DNA from: Sorangium cellulosum So0157-2
GTDB lineage: Bacteria > Myxococcota_A > Polyangia > Polyangiales > Polyangiaceae
Assembly (NCBI RefSeq): GCF_000418325.1
Contig: NC_021658.1
Location: 9,128,001-9,192,000, forward strand
Length of the DNA: 64,000 nt
Direction: 5' to 3'
Shown: positions 46,587 to 54,832 of the stretch, in pieces
How the letters are laid out: each line of letters starts with the position of its first letter
Numbering within the stretch: the first letter of the stretch is position 1
Made by a program: the position numbers and the translations under genes
The notes under the pieces: generated by a model
Database searches by the model: none
What the model was told of the DNA's origin: nothing
The model's input: only the letters and a program-made list of their open reading frames with translations

Positions 46587-47615
46587 ATGCCGCGCCCCGT
46601 GAACAACCCTCCGAACCCGTGGTCGTCGACGCAGGTCGAGTACCTCGAAGAGGCGCCCCCGGCGACGCTGCAGGTCTTCGAGGAGCAGGCCCGCTCCATC
46701 ATCACCGCCAACGACAGCCCCGATCTGCCGTTCCAGTACAGCGTCAACCCGTACCGGGGCTGCATCCACGCCTGCGCCTACTGCTACGCCCGGCCCTCGC
46801 ACCAGTACCTCGGGTGGGGCGCCGGCACCGACTTCGACCGCAAGATCGTGGTCAAGGCGAACGCGCCCGAGCTGCTCGAGAAGGAGCTCAACAAGCCGGG
46901 CTGGCAAGGCGACACGATCGTGTTCTCCGGCAACGTCGATTGCTACCAGCCGCTCGAGGCGAGCTACGAGCTCACCCGCCGCTGCCTCGAGATCTGCCTC
47001 GCGTTCCGGAACCCCGTCGGGCTCATCACCAAGGGCGCGCTCGTGCGGCGCGACGCCGCCCTGCTCGGCGAGCTCGCGCGGCGCGCTCGCGCCCGCGTCC
47101 ACCTCAGCATCCCCTTCGCCGACGACGCCGTGGCCCGCAAGATGGAGCCGTACGCGAGCCGCTCGTCGCTGCGCTTCGAGGCCATGCGCGCCCTCTCGGA
47201 CGCGGGCGTGCCGACCGGGATCTCCCTGTCCCCCCTGATCCCCGGGCTGAACGACAGCGACGTCCCCGAGCTCCTCGAGCGCGCCCGCGACGCCGGGGCG
47301 CAGAGCGCCTTCATGATGCCGCTGCGCCTGCCGCGCGAGGTGCTGCCGGTCTTCGACGAGCGCCTCGAGGAGGCCTTCCCGGACCGCGCCGGCAAGGTGC
47401 GCCGCGGCATCCAGGAGATGCGCGGCGGCAAGATGAACGAGGCCGCCTTCGGGGCGCGCTTCCAGGGCGCAGGCGCGCGCTGGGCGGCGATCCAGCGGCT
47501 GTTCGAGGTGCACTGCCAGCGCCTCGGGCTGAACGCCGCGCGCGAGCGCGAAGCGGCAGACGAGCGCTCGACCTTCCGGCGGCCGAGCCGGCAGGGGACG
47601 CTGTTCGACCTCTGA
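46587..47615 (+). CDS. Radical SAM protein, PA0069/SPL-like family
   Basis: The product has 342 residues. The [4Fe-4S] cluster motif is PYRGCIHACAYCYARPSHQY (CxxxCxxC), preceded by FQYSVN and followed by GAGTDFDRKIVVKANAPELL and DTIVFSGNVDCYQPLEASYELTR. This is the pattern of the PA0069 family, related to spore photoproduct lyase. The reaction is unknown. It is cytosolic and stands alone; the ATG at 46587 follows 240 bp of C-rich sequence. Confidence 0.92.
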   Translation: MPRPVNNPPNPWSSTQVEYLEEAPPATLQVFEEQARSIITANDSPDLPFQYSVNPYRGCIHACAYCYARPSHQYLGWGAGTDFDRKIVVKANAPELLEKELNKPGWQGDTIVFSGNVDCYQPLEASYELTRRCLEICLAFRNPVGLITKGALVRRDAALLGELARRARARVHLSIPFADDAVARKMEPYASRSSLRFEAMRALSDAGVPTGISLSPLIPGLNDSDVPELLERARDAGAQSAFMMPLRLPREVLPVFDERLEEAFPDRAGKVRRGIQEMRGGKMNEAAFGARFQGAGARWAAIQRLFEVHCQRLGLNAAREREAADERSTFRRPSRQGTLFDL

Positions 47616-47754
47616 ATGACCCTTGCGACCGGCGCCGGGAATGGGGTACCAGTGAGACCGCAGTGCGTTTTCCGGGGGGGTCGCACCGGGGCGGCCCCGC
47701 CCATGCACATGTCCTGTGCTGGCGGTCATGCCGTCCGCCCGCTGACGAGACCTC

Positions 47755-48534
47755 ATGACCTCTCCCGCCCAGGATCGCGCCACAGCCCGCCCGGCCCCGC
47801 GCCGCAAGCTGCTCCTCAACCCGCGATTCCAGCTCAAGTACACGGGGCTCCTGGTGTCGGTGGTGCTCGCCGTCATGGTGGTGCTCGGACTCGTCATCTG
47901 GCAGACCGCGAGCGTCGCCAACGAGCAGGCGCAGTACGCGGCGTCCCAGGCCGAGCTCGCGCTCAAAGAGGCGGCCAACAGCGCCAAGATCCTGAGGATG
48001 AGCACCGCCGCCCTCGGCGGCGACGGCGCCGAGCTCGGCACTACCCTCGACGAGGAGCTCGAGAAGACGAACCGCGAGTACGAGCGCAACCTGGCGGAGG
48101 TCGGCAGGCGGCGCTCCGAGGTCGAGGCGCTGCGCCAGCGCCTCCTCAACATCCTCGTCGGCGGCGGCGTGTTCCTCCTCGTCGTCCTCGGGGTGCTCGG
48201 GATCTTCATCACCCAGCGCATCGTGGGGCCGGTCCACCAGATGAAGCGCCTGTGCCGCCAGGTCGGCACGACGCGGCTCACCATCGGAGAGGGGCTGCGC
48301 AAGGGCGATGAGCTCGGAGACCTCTTCGACACGTTCGTGCAGATGACCTACTCGCTCAAGGCGCTCCAGACAGGGCGGCTCGCGACGCTCGACGCGGCCA
48401 TCGAGCGGGCCGAGGCCGAGAAGGCGTCGGCCGAGGTGCTCGCGGGGCTGCGCGCGCTCCGGGCGCAGCTCTGCCTCGGGCTCAGCGAGTCCGAGGCCGT
48501 GCGGCGCCGCGCGCCGAAAGGTGGTGAGTCATGA
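47755..48534 (+). CDS. HAMP-domain membrane signalling protein
   Basis: The product has 259 residues. TM1 lies at about 32-52 (GLLVSVVLAVMVVLGLVIW), followed by a periplasmic coiled-coil segment (to about 130). TM2 is at about 137-158 (LVGGGVFLLVVLGVLGIFI), then a HAMP domain (TQRIVGPVHQMKRLCRQVG, LRKGDELGDLFDTFVQM) and a helical tail. There is no kinase or receptor signalling domain, so it must act through a partner. It probably forms an operon with the TerB-like gene that starts 26 bases after it. Confidence 0.85.
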   Translation: MTSPAQDRATARPAPRRKLLLNPRFQLKYTGLLVSVVLAVMVVLGLVIWQTASVANEQAQYAASQAELALKEAANSAKILRMSTAALGGDGAELGTTLDEELEKTNREYERNLAEVGRRRSEVEALRQRLLNILVGGGVFLLVVLGVLGIFITQRIVGPVHQMKRLCRQVGTTRLTIGEGLRKGDELGDLFDTFVQMTYSLKALQTGRLATLDAAIERAEAEKASAEVLAGLRALRAQLCLGLSESEAVRRRAPKGGES

Positions 48535-48559
48535 GGCGAATCGCCGGAGCGGAGGCGAC

Positions 48560-49018
48560 ATGAAGCCTCCCGCGTTGGTCCACCAGGCGGCCGGCTTGCT
48601 CCGCGCCCGCTTCGACCTGAACGAGTACAACCCGACCCCGATCGTCGACCTCGGCGCGCTCGTGGCGAACGCCGACGGCAACGTGGACGCCGAGGAGATC
48701 GACGCCCTCCGGCAGCTGATCGAGCCGATGCTCGGCGCCGAGCTGAACGCGGAGCTCGTCCGCTACCTGATCGAGGCGAGCCTGAAGGTGATCGCGGCGG
48801 CGGGCGTCGAGCCGCGGGTGCGGCTCCTCGCGGAGATCCTCATGGACTGCGACGCGGTGGAGGAGGGCGTCATCGTCGCGCTGGCGGTGGCCCACGCGAG
48901 CGAGGGGATCTCGGACGCGGAGCGCGCGGTGATCGCGTCGCTCGCCCGCGCGGCGGATCTGCCGGCGCGCCGGCTGGATCAGCTGAACGAGCAGGTCCGG
49001 GCGGCGTTCACGGCCTGA
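48560..49018 (+). CDS. TerB-like protein
   Basis: The product has 152 residues. The ATG at 48560 is chosen because GGAGG is 4 bases upstream; an in-frame GTG at 48521 would overlap the HAMP gene. The acidic helical pattern of TerB proteins is present twice: ALVANADGNVDAEEIDALRQLIE and AVAHASEGISDAERAVIASLARA. TerB domains bind metal and often act with membrane stress proteins. Linkage to a HAMP protein suggests a membrane signalling pair. Confidence 0.78.
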   Translation: MKPPALVHQAAGLLRARFDLNEYNPTPIVDLGALVANADGNVDAEEIDALRQLIEPMLGAELNAELVRYLIEASLKVIAAAGVEPRVRLLAEILMDCDAVEEGVIVALAVAHASEGISDAERAVIASLARAADLPARRLDQLNEQVRAAFTA

Positions 49019-49142
49019 GGGCGGCCCGCCACGGGCGGAGCGAGGGCGTCGCGGTCTGGACCCGAGGGCGCCGCAGCCCGGCCGCGGGGCGCTCCGCGGC
49101 CTGCGCGTGAGGCGCATGGGCATCGGCGCGAGCGCCCCTCGG

Positions 49143-50729
49143 TCAGCCCTCTTCCTTGGTCGCGAGCAGCCGCGACAGGCGCGCCCCCTCGATGCGCACG
49201 GCGATGACCTTCTCCCGATCGAAGACCACCGCGCCCGGAGCCGCGCCGCGCGGCTTGCGCACGTAGCGGCGCGGGACGTAGCTCACCTCGCAGACCGCCT
49301 CGCCGCGCGCATCGCTGAAGTGCGCCGCCAGGGTCGCGGCGTCCACGAGCACCTCGGCGGGGCAGCTCGCCCCCTTCGGGAGCGGCACGACGACGTGCGA
49401 GCCCGCGACGCCCTTCGCGTGCAGCCAGAGGTCGTGCGGCCGCGCGTGCTTCGTCGTCAGGGCGTCGTTGTCCTCGGCGCCCCGGCCGACGAGGATCGCC
49501 GCGCCGGACGCGCTCCGGTAGGCATGGAACGGCCGGCGCGGGGCGGTCCGTCCGGCCCGCGGGCCGCGCGCCCCTCCGGCCGCCCCCGGCTCGCCGGCGA
49601 GGGCGGCGCCCGCCCCGGCGATGTCGGCGCGGGCCACGCCGAGGGAGCGCGCGCGCTGCGCGAGCGGCTCGAGCGCCTCCGGCCGCGCCTCCGCCGCCGC
49701 GACGTCGGCCTCGAGGGCGGCGATCGCCTCGAGGGCGCGCTCGGTCTCGGCGAGGCGCGCGCGCATCACCGCCTCGCCGCGCTGGTAGCGCCGCGCCTTG
49801 GCGAAGAACGCCTCGGCCTGCGCCTTCGCGGGGCGCGCCGGGTCGAGCGCGACCTCGAGCTTGCCGCCGGTCTCCCAGTCGTCGAGGAGCGCCTTCGCGG
49901 CCCCGCGCGGCACCCGCGCGCCCTGCGCGAGCAGGAGCTGCCCCGTCTTCTGGAGGCGCGCGACGCTCCCCAGCCGCCCGAGATCGCCGCGCACCGCCTC
50001 GGCCCTGCGCTCGAGCGCCGCGCGCCGCGCCTTGACGGCGCGCGCGAGGGCCGCCTTCTCCTGGCCGGCGGCGGCGTCGTCGCTCGCCTCGACCAGCGCC
50101 GCGCCGGCGGCCAGCGGATCCTCCGGGTAGGCGGTCTCGGCCGGCGGGGCGCTCCCCTGAGGCGGCCAGCGGAGGATCAGGTTGCCGGCGCCGTCGAGCA
50201 GCCGCACCTCGCCGCGGCGCCCCGGGGCGAGCTCCAGCCGCGCCGCCGCGGCGGGCGCCGGGCTCAACCCGGGTGCGGGCGCCGCCGGGCCCAACCCGGG
50301 TGCGGGCAACCCGGGTGCGGGCGACCCCCGGCTCAACCCCGGTGCGGGCGGCGACGACCCCGCCCCGCTCGCCGATTCACCCTCCCGGTCTCCTTCCGCC
50401 AGCAGCGCATCACCGGCGACCACGACGACGCCGTCGCCTCGCACCTCGATGGCCAGCACGCGGCGGCCGACCAGGTGAGCTCGCATGGCCGAGAGGAGCG
50501 GGTGCGACGCGCCGGCGCGGAGCCGCGGCAGCCGCGGCAAGACCCCCACCCCCGCGACGCGCGGCCCGATGCCGGCGCCGAGCACGCGCCGAGCTCCGGC
50601 GTACACGGCCAGCGCGACGAGCCCCGTCGCGGGGTTCGCGTGCGCCGCGTCGATCCGCGCCCCCACCCAGCTCGCGACCGCGTCGGCGAGCACCCTGCCC
50701 GGCGCCGCGCTCCCTTGCTGGTCCTCCAT
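49143..50729 (-). CDS. NFACT (RqcH/Rqc2-like) family protein
   Basis: The product has 528 residues. The C-terminal NFACT-R domain is clear: PFHAYRSASGAAILVGRGAEDNDALTTKHARPHDLWLHAKGVAGSHVV, LVDAATLAAHFSDARGEAVCEVSYVPRRYVRKPRGA. A coiled-coil middle (about 260-380) and an N-terminal NFACT-N-like part (SHPLLSAMRAHLVGRRVLAIEV) are present. Between them lies a low-complexity insert (about 125-160, PAPGLS-type repeats). NFACT proteins bind 60S/50S-peptidyl-tRNA and add alanine tails in ribosome rescue. The standard N-terminal DHR-type residues could not be found, so tailing activity is uncertain. Confidence 0.83.
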   Translation of the reverse strand: MEDQQGSAAPGRVLADAVASWVGARIDAAHANPATGLVALAVYAGARRVLGAGIGPRVAGVGVLPRLPRLRAGASHPLLSAMRAHLVGRRVLAIEVRGDGVVVVAGDALLAEGDREGESASGAGSSPPAPGLSRGSPAPGLPAPGLGPAAPAPGLSPAPAAAARLELAPGRRGEVRLLDGAGNLILRWPPQGSAPPAETAYPEDPLAAGAALVEASDDAAAGQEKAALARAVKARRAALERRAEAVRGDLGRLGSVARLQKTGQLLLAQGARVPRGAAKALLDDWETGGKLEVALDPARPAKAQAEAFFAKARRYQRGEAVMRARLAETERALEAIAALEADVAAAEARPEALEPLAQRARSLGVARADIAGAGAALAGEPGAAGGARGPRAGRTAPRRPFHAYRSASGAAILVGRGAEDNDALTTKHARPHDLWLHAKGVAGSHVVVPLPKGASCPAEVLVDAATLAAHFSDARGEAVCEVSYVPRRYVRKPRGAAPGAVVFDREKVIAVRIEGARLSRLLATKEEG

Positions 50730-50750
50730 GGCGAACGCCGCTCGTACCTC

Positions 50751-51422
50751 TCAGCGGAACAGCTCGAAGATCGGCTCGCAACAGAGGCGGGCGAGGTCGC
50801 ACGCCGGGCCGATGTCCCCGCAGCTGGCCACCTCGGAGCCGTCGACGAAGCAGGAGCAGGAGAGGTCGGCTCCGCCCATGGTCGGCCTGCACTCGACAGC
50901 AAAATCCACGCTCGAGCACGAGCCCTTGCAGCTGCACACCCTGTCCCCACCGCCGAAGCACTCCAGCCCCCCACAGTCGGCGCCGGCGCCGGAGCCGGAG
51001 CCGGAACCGGCGCCGAACGCACACGCGTCGTACTCATCCAGCAAAGGCTGACACCTGGACGGGATGACATCGCAATTGAACGCCTCGATCGCGCAATCGA
51101 AGAACGGCGCGAGCCGATCGTTGCACGCGGGCGCGGTGGACAGCTGCTGGTCACAGACGTCGCCGCAGCTGCCCGGCGCCGCGCCGCACGTTGGCAGGAA
51201 CATCTCGCAGTACTCGAGACACTTCGACCGCGCGTCGCCGCCGCCGCCCCCGGTGGAGGTCACCCCCACGTTGCTCGTCCCGCTCGCGCTGCTGCTGGTC
51301 GCGCCGGCGCCCCCCGACCCTTCGCCGGGCATCCCGTCGACGACGACGTTGCCACCGCAGGCGCTCCCCAAGGCCAGGACCGCGAGCGCGGCGAACCGCA
51401 TCCTAAGCAGCGTCATTCCCAT
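50751..51422 (-). CDS. Cysteine-rich lipoprotein
   Basis: The product has 223 residues. The lipoprotein signal is LLRMRFAALAVLALGSACGG, followed by a Ser/Gly/Thr linker. The mature domain is Cys-rich (KCLEYCEMFLPTCGAAPGSCGDVCDQQL, CSCKGSCSSVDFAVEC) and ends LARLCCEPIFELFR. It starts GGAATG so an alternative ATG at 51416 exists. No known domain; surface protein of the kind common in this window. Confidence 0.72.
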   Translation of the reverse strand: MGMTLLRMRFAALAVLALGSACGGNVVVDGMPGEGSGGAGATSSSASGTSNVGVTSTGGGGGDARSKCLEYCEMFLPTCGAAPGSCGDVCDQQLSTAPACNDRLAPFFDCAIEAFNCDVIPSRCQPLLDEYDACAFGAGSGSGSGAGADCGGLECFGGGDRVCSCKGSCSSVDFAVECRPTMGGADLSCSCFVDGSEVASCGDIGPACDLARLCCEPIFELFR

Positions 51423-51539
51423 GGCGCGAGACTAGCCCGACGCGGGCGCGGGCGCGAGCGCCCGCGCGAGGTCCGGTGAGGCGAGCCGCCGCGCGGCCTC
51501 TCGTGCGGCGCGCGCGGCTTTGCGATAGAGAGCCGCCGC

Positions 51540-52283
51540 GTGCTCCTCGACCTCCTGCTCGCCCCGCTGCTCGCCCAGGCCGACGCGCTGCCCCGGCCCG
51601 GGGCTCCGGCGTCCTGCCCGCCCGACATGGTGCTCGTGGAGGGCACGCACCGCGAGAACGTGCAGCGGATCTGCACGAGCTACCGCGGCGGCCACTGCTT
51701 CAGCTTCTTCCCCGGGCTGTTCGCCGCCGAGCCGCGCTTCACGCCGGTGCGCACGTGCATGGATCGCCACGAGTGGCCGAACCGGGCGGGCGCGCTGCCG
51801 GTCGTGATGCTCCGCTTCGTCGAGGCCGAGCGGGAGTGCGCCGCCGCCGGCAAGCGCCTCTGCACCGAGTTCGAGTGGGAGCTCGCGTGCGAGGGGCCGT
51901 CGGCGCTCCCCTTCCCTTACGGTTACGCGCAGGACCCGGCCGCCTGCAACGTGAGCAAGCCGTACCGGGGCATCAGCGAGCGGCGGCTCGCGTCGGACGA
52001 CCCGGCGGTGCGGGCCGCCGAGACGCAGCGGCTCTGGCAGGGCGAGCCGTCGGGCTCGTATCCGGCGTGCGTGAGCCCGTACGGCGTCGTCGATCTGGTC
52101 GGCAACGTGGAAGAGTGGGTATCGACGTCGCGTCCCGAGTGGCCGCACCGCTCGTCGCTGAAGGGCGGCTACTGGTCCAAGCCGTGGGCGGGGTGCCGCG
52201 GGACCAACGACTCGCATGGACCGATGTTCCGGTTTTACGAGATCGGGTTTCGCTGCTGCAAGGATCCGGGGGCGGGGACGTAG
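51540..52283 (+). CDS. SUMF1/formylglycine-generating-enzyme-like protein
   Basis: The product has 247 residues with a GTG start and a short signal (MLLDLLLAPLLAQADA). FGE-sulfatase domain motifs are DMVLVEGTHRENVQRI, TCMDRHEWPNRAGALPVVMLRFVEAERECAAAGKRLCTEFEWELACEG, VVDLVGNVEEWVS and GGYWSKPWAGCRGTNDSH, FYEIGFRCCKD. These are typical of the wider SUMF1 family. No sulfatase gene is nearby, and the fold is often used for non-enzymatic roles. Exported. Its end is 41 bases before an 18-copy tandem repeat. Confidence 0.83.
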   Translation: MLLDLLLAPLLAQADALPRPGAPASCPPDMVLVEGTHRENVQRICTSYRGGHCFSFFPGLFAAEPRFTPVRTCMDRHEWPNRAGALPVVMLRFVEAERECAAAGKRLCTEFEWELACEGPSALPFPYGYAQDPAACNVSKPYRGISERRLASDDPAVRAAETQRLWQGEPSGSYPACVSPYGVVDLVGNVEEWVSTSRPEWPHRSSLKGGYWSKPWAGCRGTNDSHGPMFRFYEIGFRCCKDPGAGT

Positions 52284-52324
52284 CGCCGGGGGCGAAAGGG
52301 GTTCCCCGCGCGGGGGGTGAGTGC

Positions 52325-52666
52325 GGGTCCCTCAACCCCGGTCGGGTCCCTCAACCCCGGTCGGGTCCCTCAACCCCGGTCGGGTCCCTCAACCCCGGTC
52401 GGGTCCCTCAACCCCGGTCGGGTCCCTCAACCCCGGTCGGGTCCCTCAACCCCGGTCGGGTCCCTCAACCCCGGTCGGGTCCCTCAACCCCGGTCGGGTC
52501 CCTCAACCCCGGTCGGGTCCCTCAACCCCGGTCGGGTCCCTCAACCCCGGTCGGGTCCCTCAACCCCGGTCGGGTCCCTCAACCCCGGTCGGGTCCCTCA
52601 ACCCCGGTCGGGTCCCTCAACCCCGGTCGGGTCCCTCAACCCCGGTCGGGTCCCTCAACCCCGGTC
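52325..52666. repeat. Minisatellite: 18 exact copies of a 19-bp unit
   Basis: The unit GGGTCCCTCAACCCCGGTC is repeated 18 times without a single change over 342 bp. Because 19 is not a multiple of 3, all plus frames read the same peptide period. The complementary strand has GGGG and GGG runs in each unit, so G-quadruplexes are possible. It lies in the 524-bp gap 52284-52807, of which it fills most; the rest holds no gene. Confidence 0.95.
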
Positions 52667-52807
52667 GGGTCGCTCCATCGTCGGTGCTCCGGCGCGGGCC
52701 GCTCCGCCATGGCGCCGCCACCCGCCCGATGCGCATGCCACGCCCCCAAATCCCTTGATTTCGGCCTCTCGACCGCCCGGCACGCGATCTGCCATCGACG
52801 CCACGCC

Positions 52808-53767
52808 ATGGGAGACGCCGACATCACCTTGCGCCACCTCGCCCGACGGCGCCCCGAGGACCTGGTGCGCGCCCTCGTCCCCGAAGGCCCCATCGAGGTC
52901 CTCGGCTGGGTCGACAGCCAGGTCACGAACATCGAGCGCCGCCTCGACAAGGCGCTGCGTCTGCGGGTCGGCGGCGAGCCGCGGGTGCTGCACGTCGAGT
53001 TCTGCTTCGCGCTCCGCGACGACGTGCCGGATCGCATCTTCGAATACCTCGGCTTCCTCTTCGCCGCGCTCCGCCTCGAATCACCTGGCGCGCCGGTCCC
53101 GCCCATCGAGAGCGTCGCCGTCGTCCTCTCGGGGCGCAGGCGGCGCTTGCCGAAAGCCGGAAAGCGCCGCATCGCCTGGCCGGGGCGGCCGTTCAGCGGC
53201 GCGCGCTTCCGGGTCGACGCCGTCTACCAGCGCACGGTCACCGAGCTCCGGGCGCGCGGCAGCGTGCTCTGGCTGGTGTTCGCCCCGCTTGCACGTAACG
53301 CGACCGCGGCGGCGCTGCGAGAGGTCGTCGCGGAGATCCACGCGGGGGCGAAGGGCGCGGAGGAGCGGGCCGAGCTGTATACAGCGCTCCTGGTGATGGC
53401 GACCATCGATCCCTGGGGGCATAATCTGCTGAAGGAGCTCATCATCATGGTGGAGGACAAGGAAGAAGGGCTGCTCCGGCGCACGCCGATCATCGGGGAG
53501 ATGATCATCGAGGCCGAGCGACGAGGAGAGCAACGGGGAGAGCAACGGGGAGAGCAACGAGGCGAGGAGCGCGGGCAGAAGGCGATCGCAGAGCTCCTCG
53601 GCCGCCTCTTCGCGCGGCGCATCGGGCGACGTCTGACGGCCGAAGAAGAGCGATCGCTCGTCGAGCGCGCTCGCGTGAACGGTCCAGACGAAGTCGAAGC
53701 CGCCTTGCTCGATCTCGAGGGCGAGGCGCTGGTTCGATGGCTCGCTGAGCCGATGCGCAACGCCTGA
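52808..53767 (+). CDS. Rpn/DUF4351-type PD-(D/E)XK nuclease-like protein
   Basis: The product has 319 residues. Pattern: LRHLARRRPEDLVRALVPEG (N-terminal), GWVDSQVTNIERRLDKALRL, RVLHVEFCFALRDDVPDRIFEYL (PD-(D/E)XK-like core), and C-terminal helices ending VEAALLDLEGEALVRWL that resemble DUF4351. A linker repeats GEQR three times, which is typical of Rpn proteins (53515-53570 DNA repeats 12 bp). In most Rpn proteins the core reads E-x-Q; here it is E-F-C. So nuclease function is not certain. These proteins are implicated in recombination and in some phage-defence settings. Confidence 0.72.
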   Translation: MGDADITLRHLARRRPEDLVRALVPEGPIEVLGWVDSQVTNIERRLDKALRLRVGGEPRVLHVEFCFALRDDVPDRIFEYLGFLFAALRLESPGAPVPPIESVAVVLSGRRRRLPKAGKRRIAWPGRPFSGARFRVDAVYQRTVTELRARGSVLWLVFAPLARNATAAALREVVAEIHAGAKGAEERAELYTALLVMATIDPWGHNLLKELIIMVEDKEEGLLRRTPIIGEMIIEAERRGEQRGEQRGEQRGEERGQKAIAELLGRLFARRIGRRLTAEEERSLVERARVNGPDEVEAALLDLEGEALVRWLAEPMRNA

Positions 53768-53784
53768 GCTCCCGGGGCGCCTTC

Positions 53785-54747
53785 GTGCCCACCGCCGGCG
53801 GCGCGATGGCGCGCCCTCCGGTTCGTGGACATGCTGCCGCGATGGTGCCGCCGTCCGATCCCGTGGCCCCGTTCCTGCCCACGGTCGCGCGCGCCCGCGA
53901 CGAGGGCCTCGCGCTTCCGCCCGGCGCGCCCGCGGACGAGCGCCGCGTGGCCGCGCTGGTCGTCCTCGCGTCGATCGTGCGCCGCGAGGGCTGGACGGAG
54001 GTCGTCGACCTCAGCCCGGCGGCCGCGGCGCAGCTCGAGCCGGGCGACCCGCCCCGTCCGCTGTCCTTCGAGCCCCGCGCCTACCGGCGCCTGGTCGAGG
54101 ATCTCGGCCTCGCGCCCTGCACCGGGTGCGCCGGCGCCTCGGGGCGCGCCCGCTGCCCCCGCTGCGGCGGCCGGGCCCGGCCGTACGCCTGCTCGTGCCG
54201 CGCGGGAACCGTCCGCTGCCCGTCCTGCATGGGCGCCGGCCGCGTCCGGCGGGTGCGCATCCGCCATCTGCAGGACCGCCCGCTCGAGATGCGCGAGCTC
54301 TACGCGCCACCCGAGATGACCTTCGTGCCCTCGCTGTTCTCGTTCGAGAGCGCCCTGGAGCGCCGCCTGGGCGCCGCCGCCCCTCCCGAGCCCCTGCGCT
54401 GCCACGACCTCCGCCCCCGCGCGATGAGCACCGCCTACCGCGGCGGCAGCGATCGGACGGTCGAGCCGGATTTCCACGGCCACCGCTTCGCCGGCACGAT
54501 CGAGCGCGCCGTGTCCGGCCTCACCGCGCTCGCCGCCGGGGGCCGCCTCGTGGCCCAGGCGGTGCGCGCTTACGCATGGCCGCTGCTGTGGCTGCGTTAT
54601 GGTCCGGACGAGCCCGCGCGCGACGTGGTCGTCTATCCCGATCTCACCGGCGCGCTCCGGATCTTCGCCGGCGTCGAGGGCGCGGCGACCGCAAACCACG
54701 CGCAGGAGAGGACACGAGGCGCCCGCGTTCCAGGGGTGACGCGATAG
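53785..54747 (+). CDS. Protein with DnaJ-like zinc-ribbon cluster
   Basis: The product has up to 320 residues; the start is uncertain (GTG 53785, ATG 53806 or ATG 53842, none with a clear ribosome site). Residues about 112-155 contain CTGCAG, CPRCGG, CSC and CPSCMGAG, a pattern like the CxxCxGxG zinc modules of DnaJ. The rest has short strands and no other motif. It lacks a J domain. Function unknown; possibly a zinc-binding protein for another substrate. Confidence 0.65.
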   Translation: MPTAGGAMARPPVRGHAAAMVPPSDPVAPFLPTVARARDEGLALPPGAPADERRVAALVVLASIVRREGWTEVVDLSPAAAAQLEPGDPPRPLSFEPRAYRRLVEDLGLAPCTGCAGASGRARCPRCGGRARPYACSCRAGTVRCPSCMGAGRVRRVRIRHLQDRPLEMRELYAPPEMTFVPSLFSFESALERRLGAAAPPEPLRCHDLRPRAMSTAYRGGSDRTVEPDFHGHRFAGTIERAVSGLTALAAGGRLVAQAVRAYAWPLLWLRYGPDEPARDVVVYPDLTGALRIFAGVEGAATANHAQERTRGARVPGVTR

Positions 54748-54832
54748 CTCGCTCGCGCATCGCTCGAGCGCCCCGCCCGCGCCACGCGCCACCGGCTTCT
54801 CTGCGGGAGGCGTGCGGCGGTAGAGTACCGCG

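Noticed and set aside
52317-53396. Proteins made of VPQPRSGPSTPVGSLNPGR repeats
   Set aside because: They are translations of the 19-bp minisatellite, which reads the same in all three frames; no gene extends beyond it convincingly.
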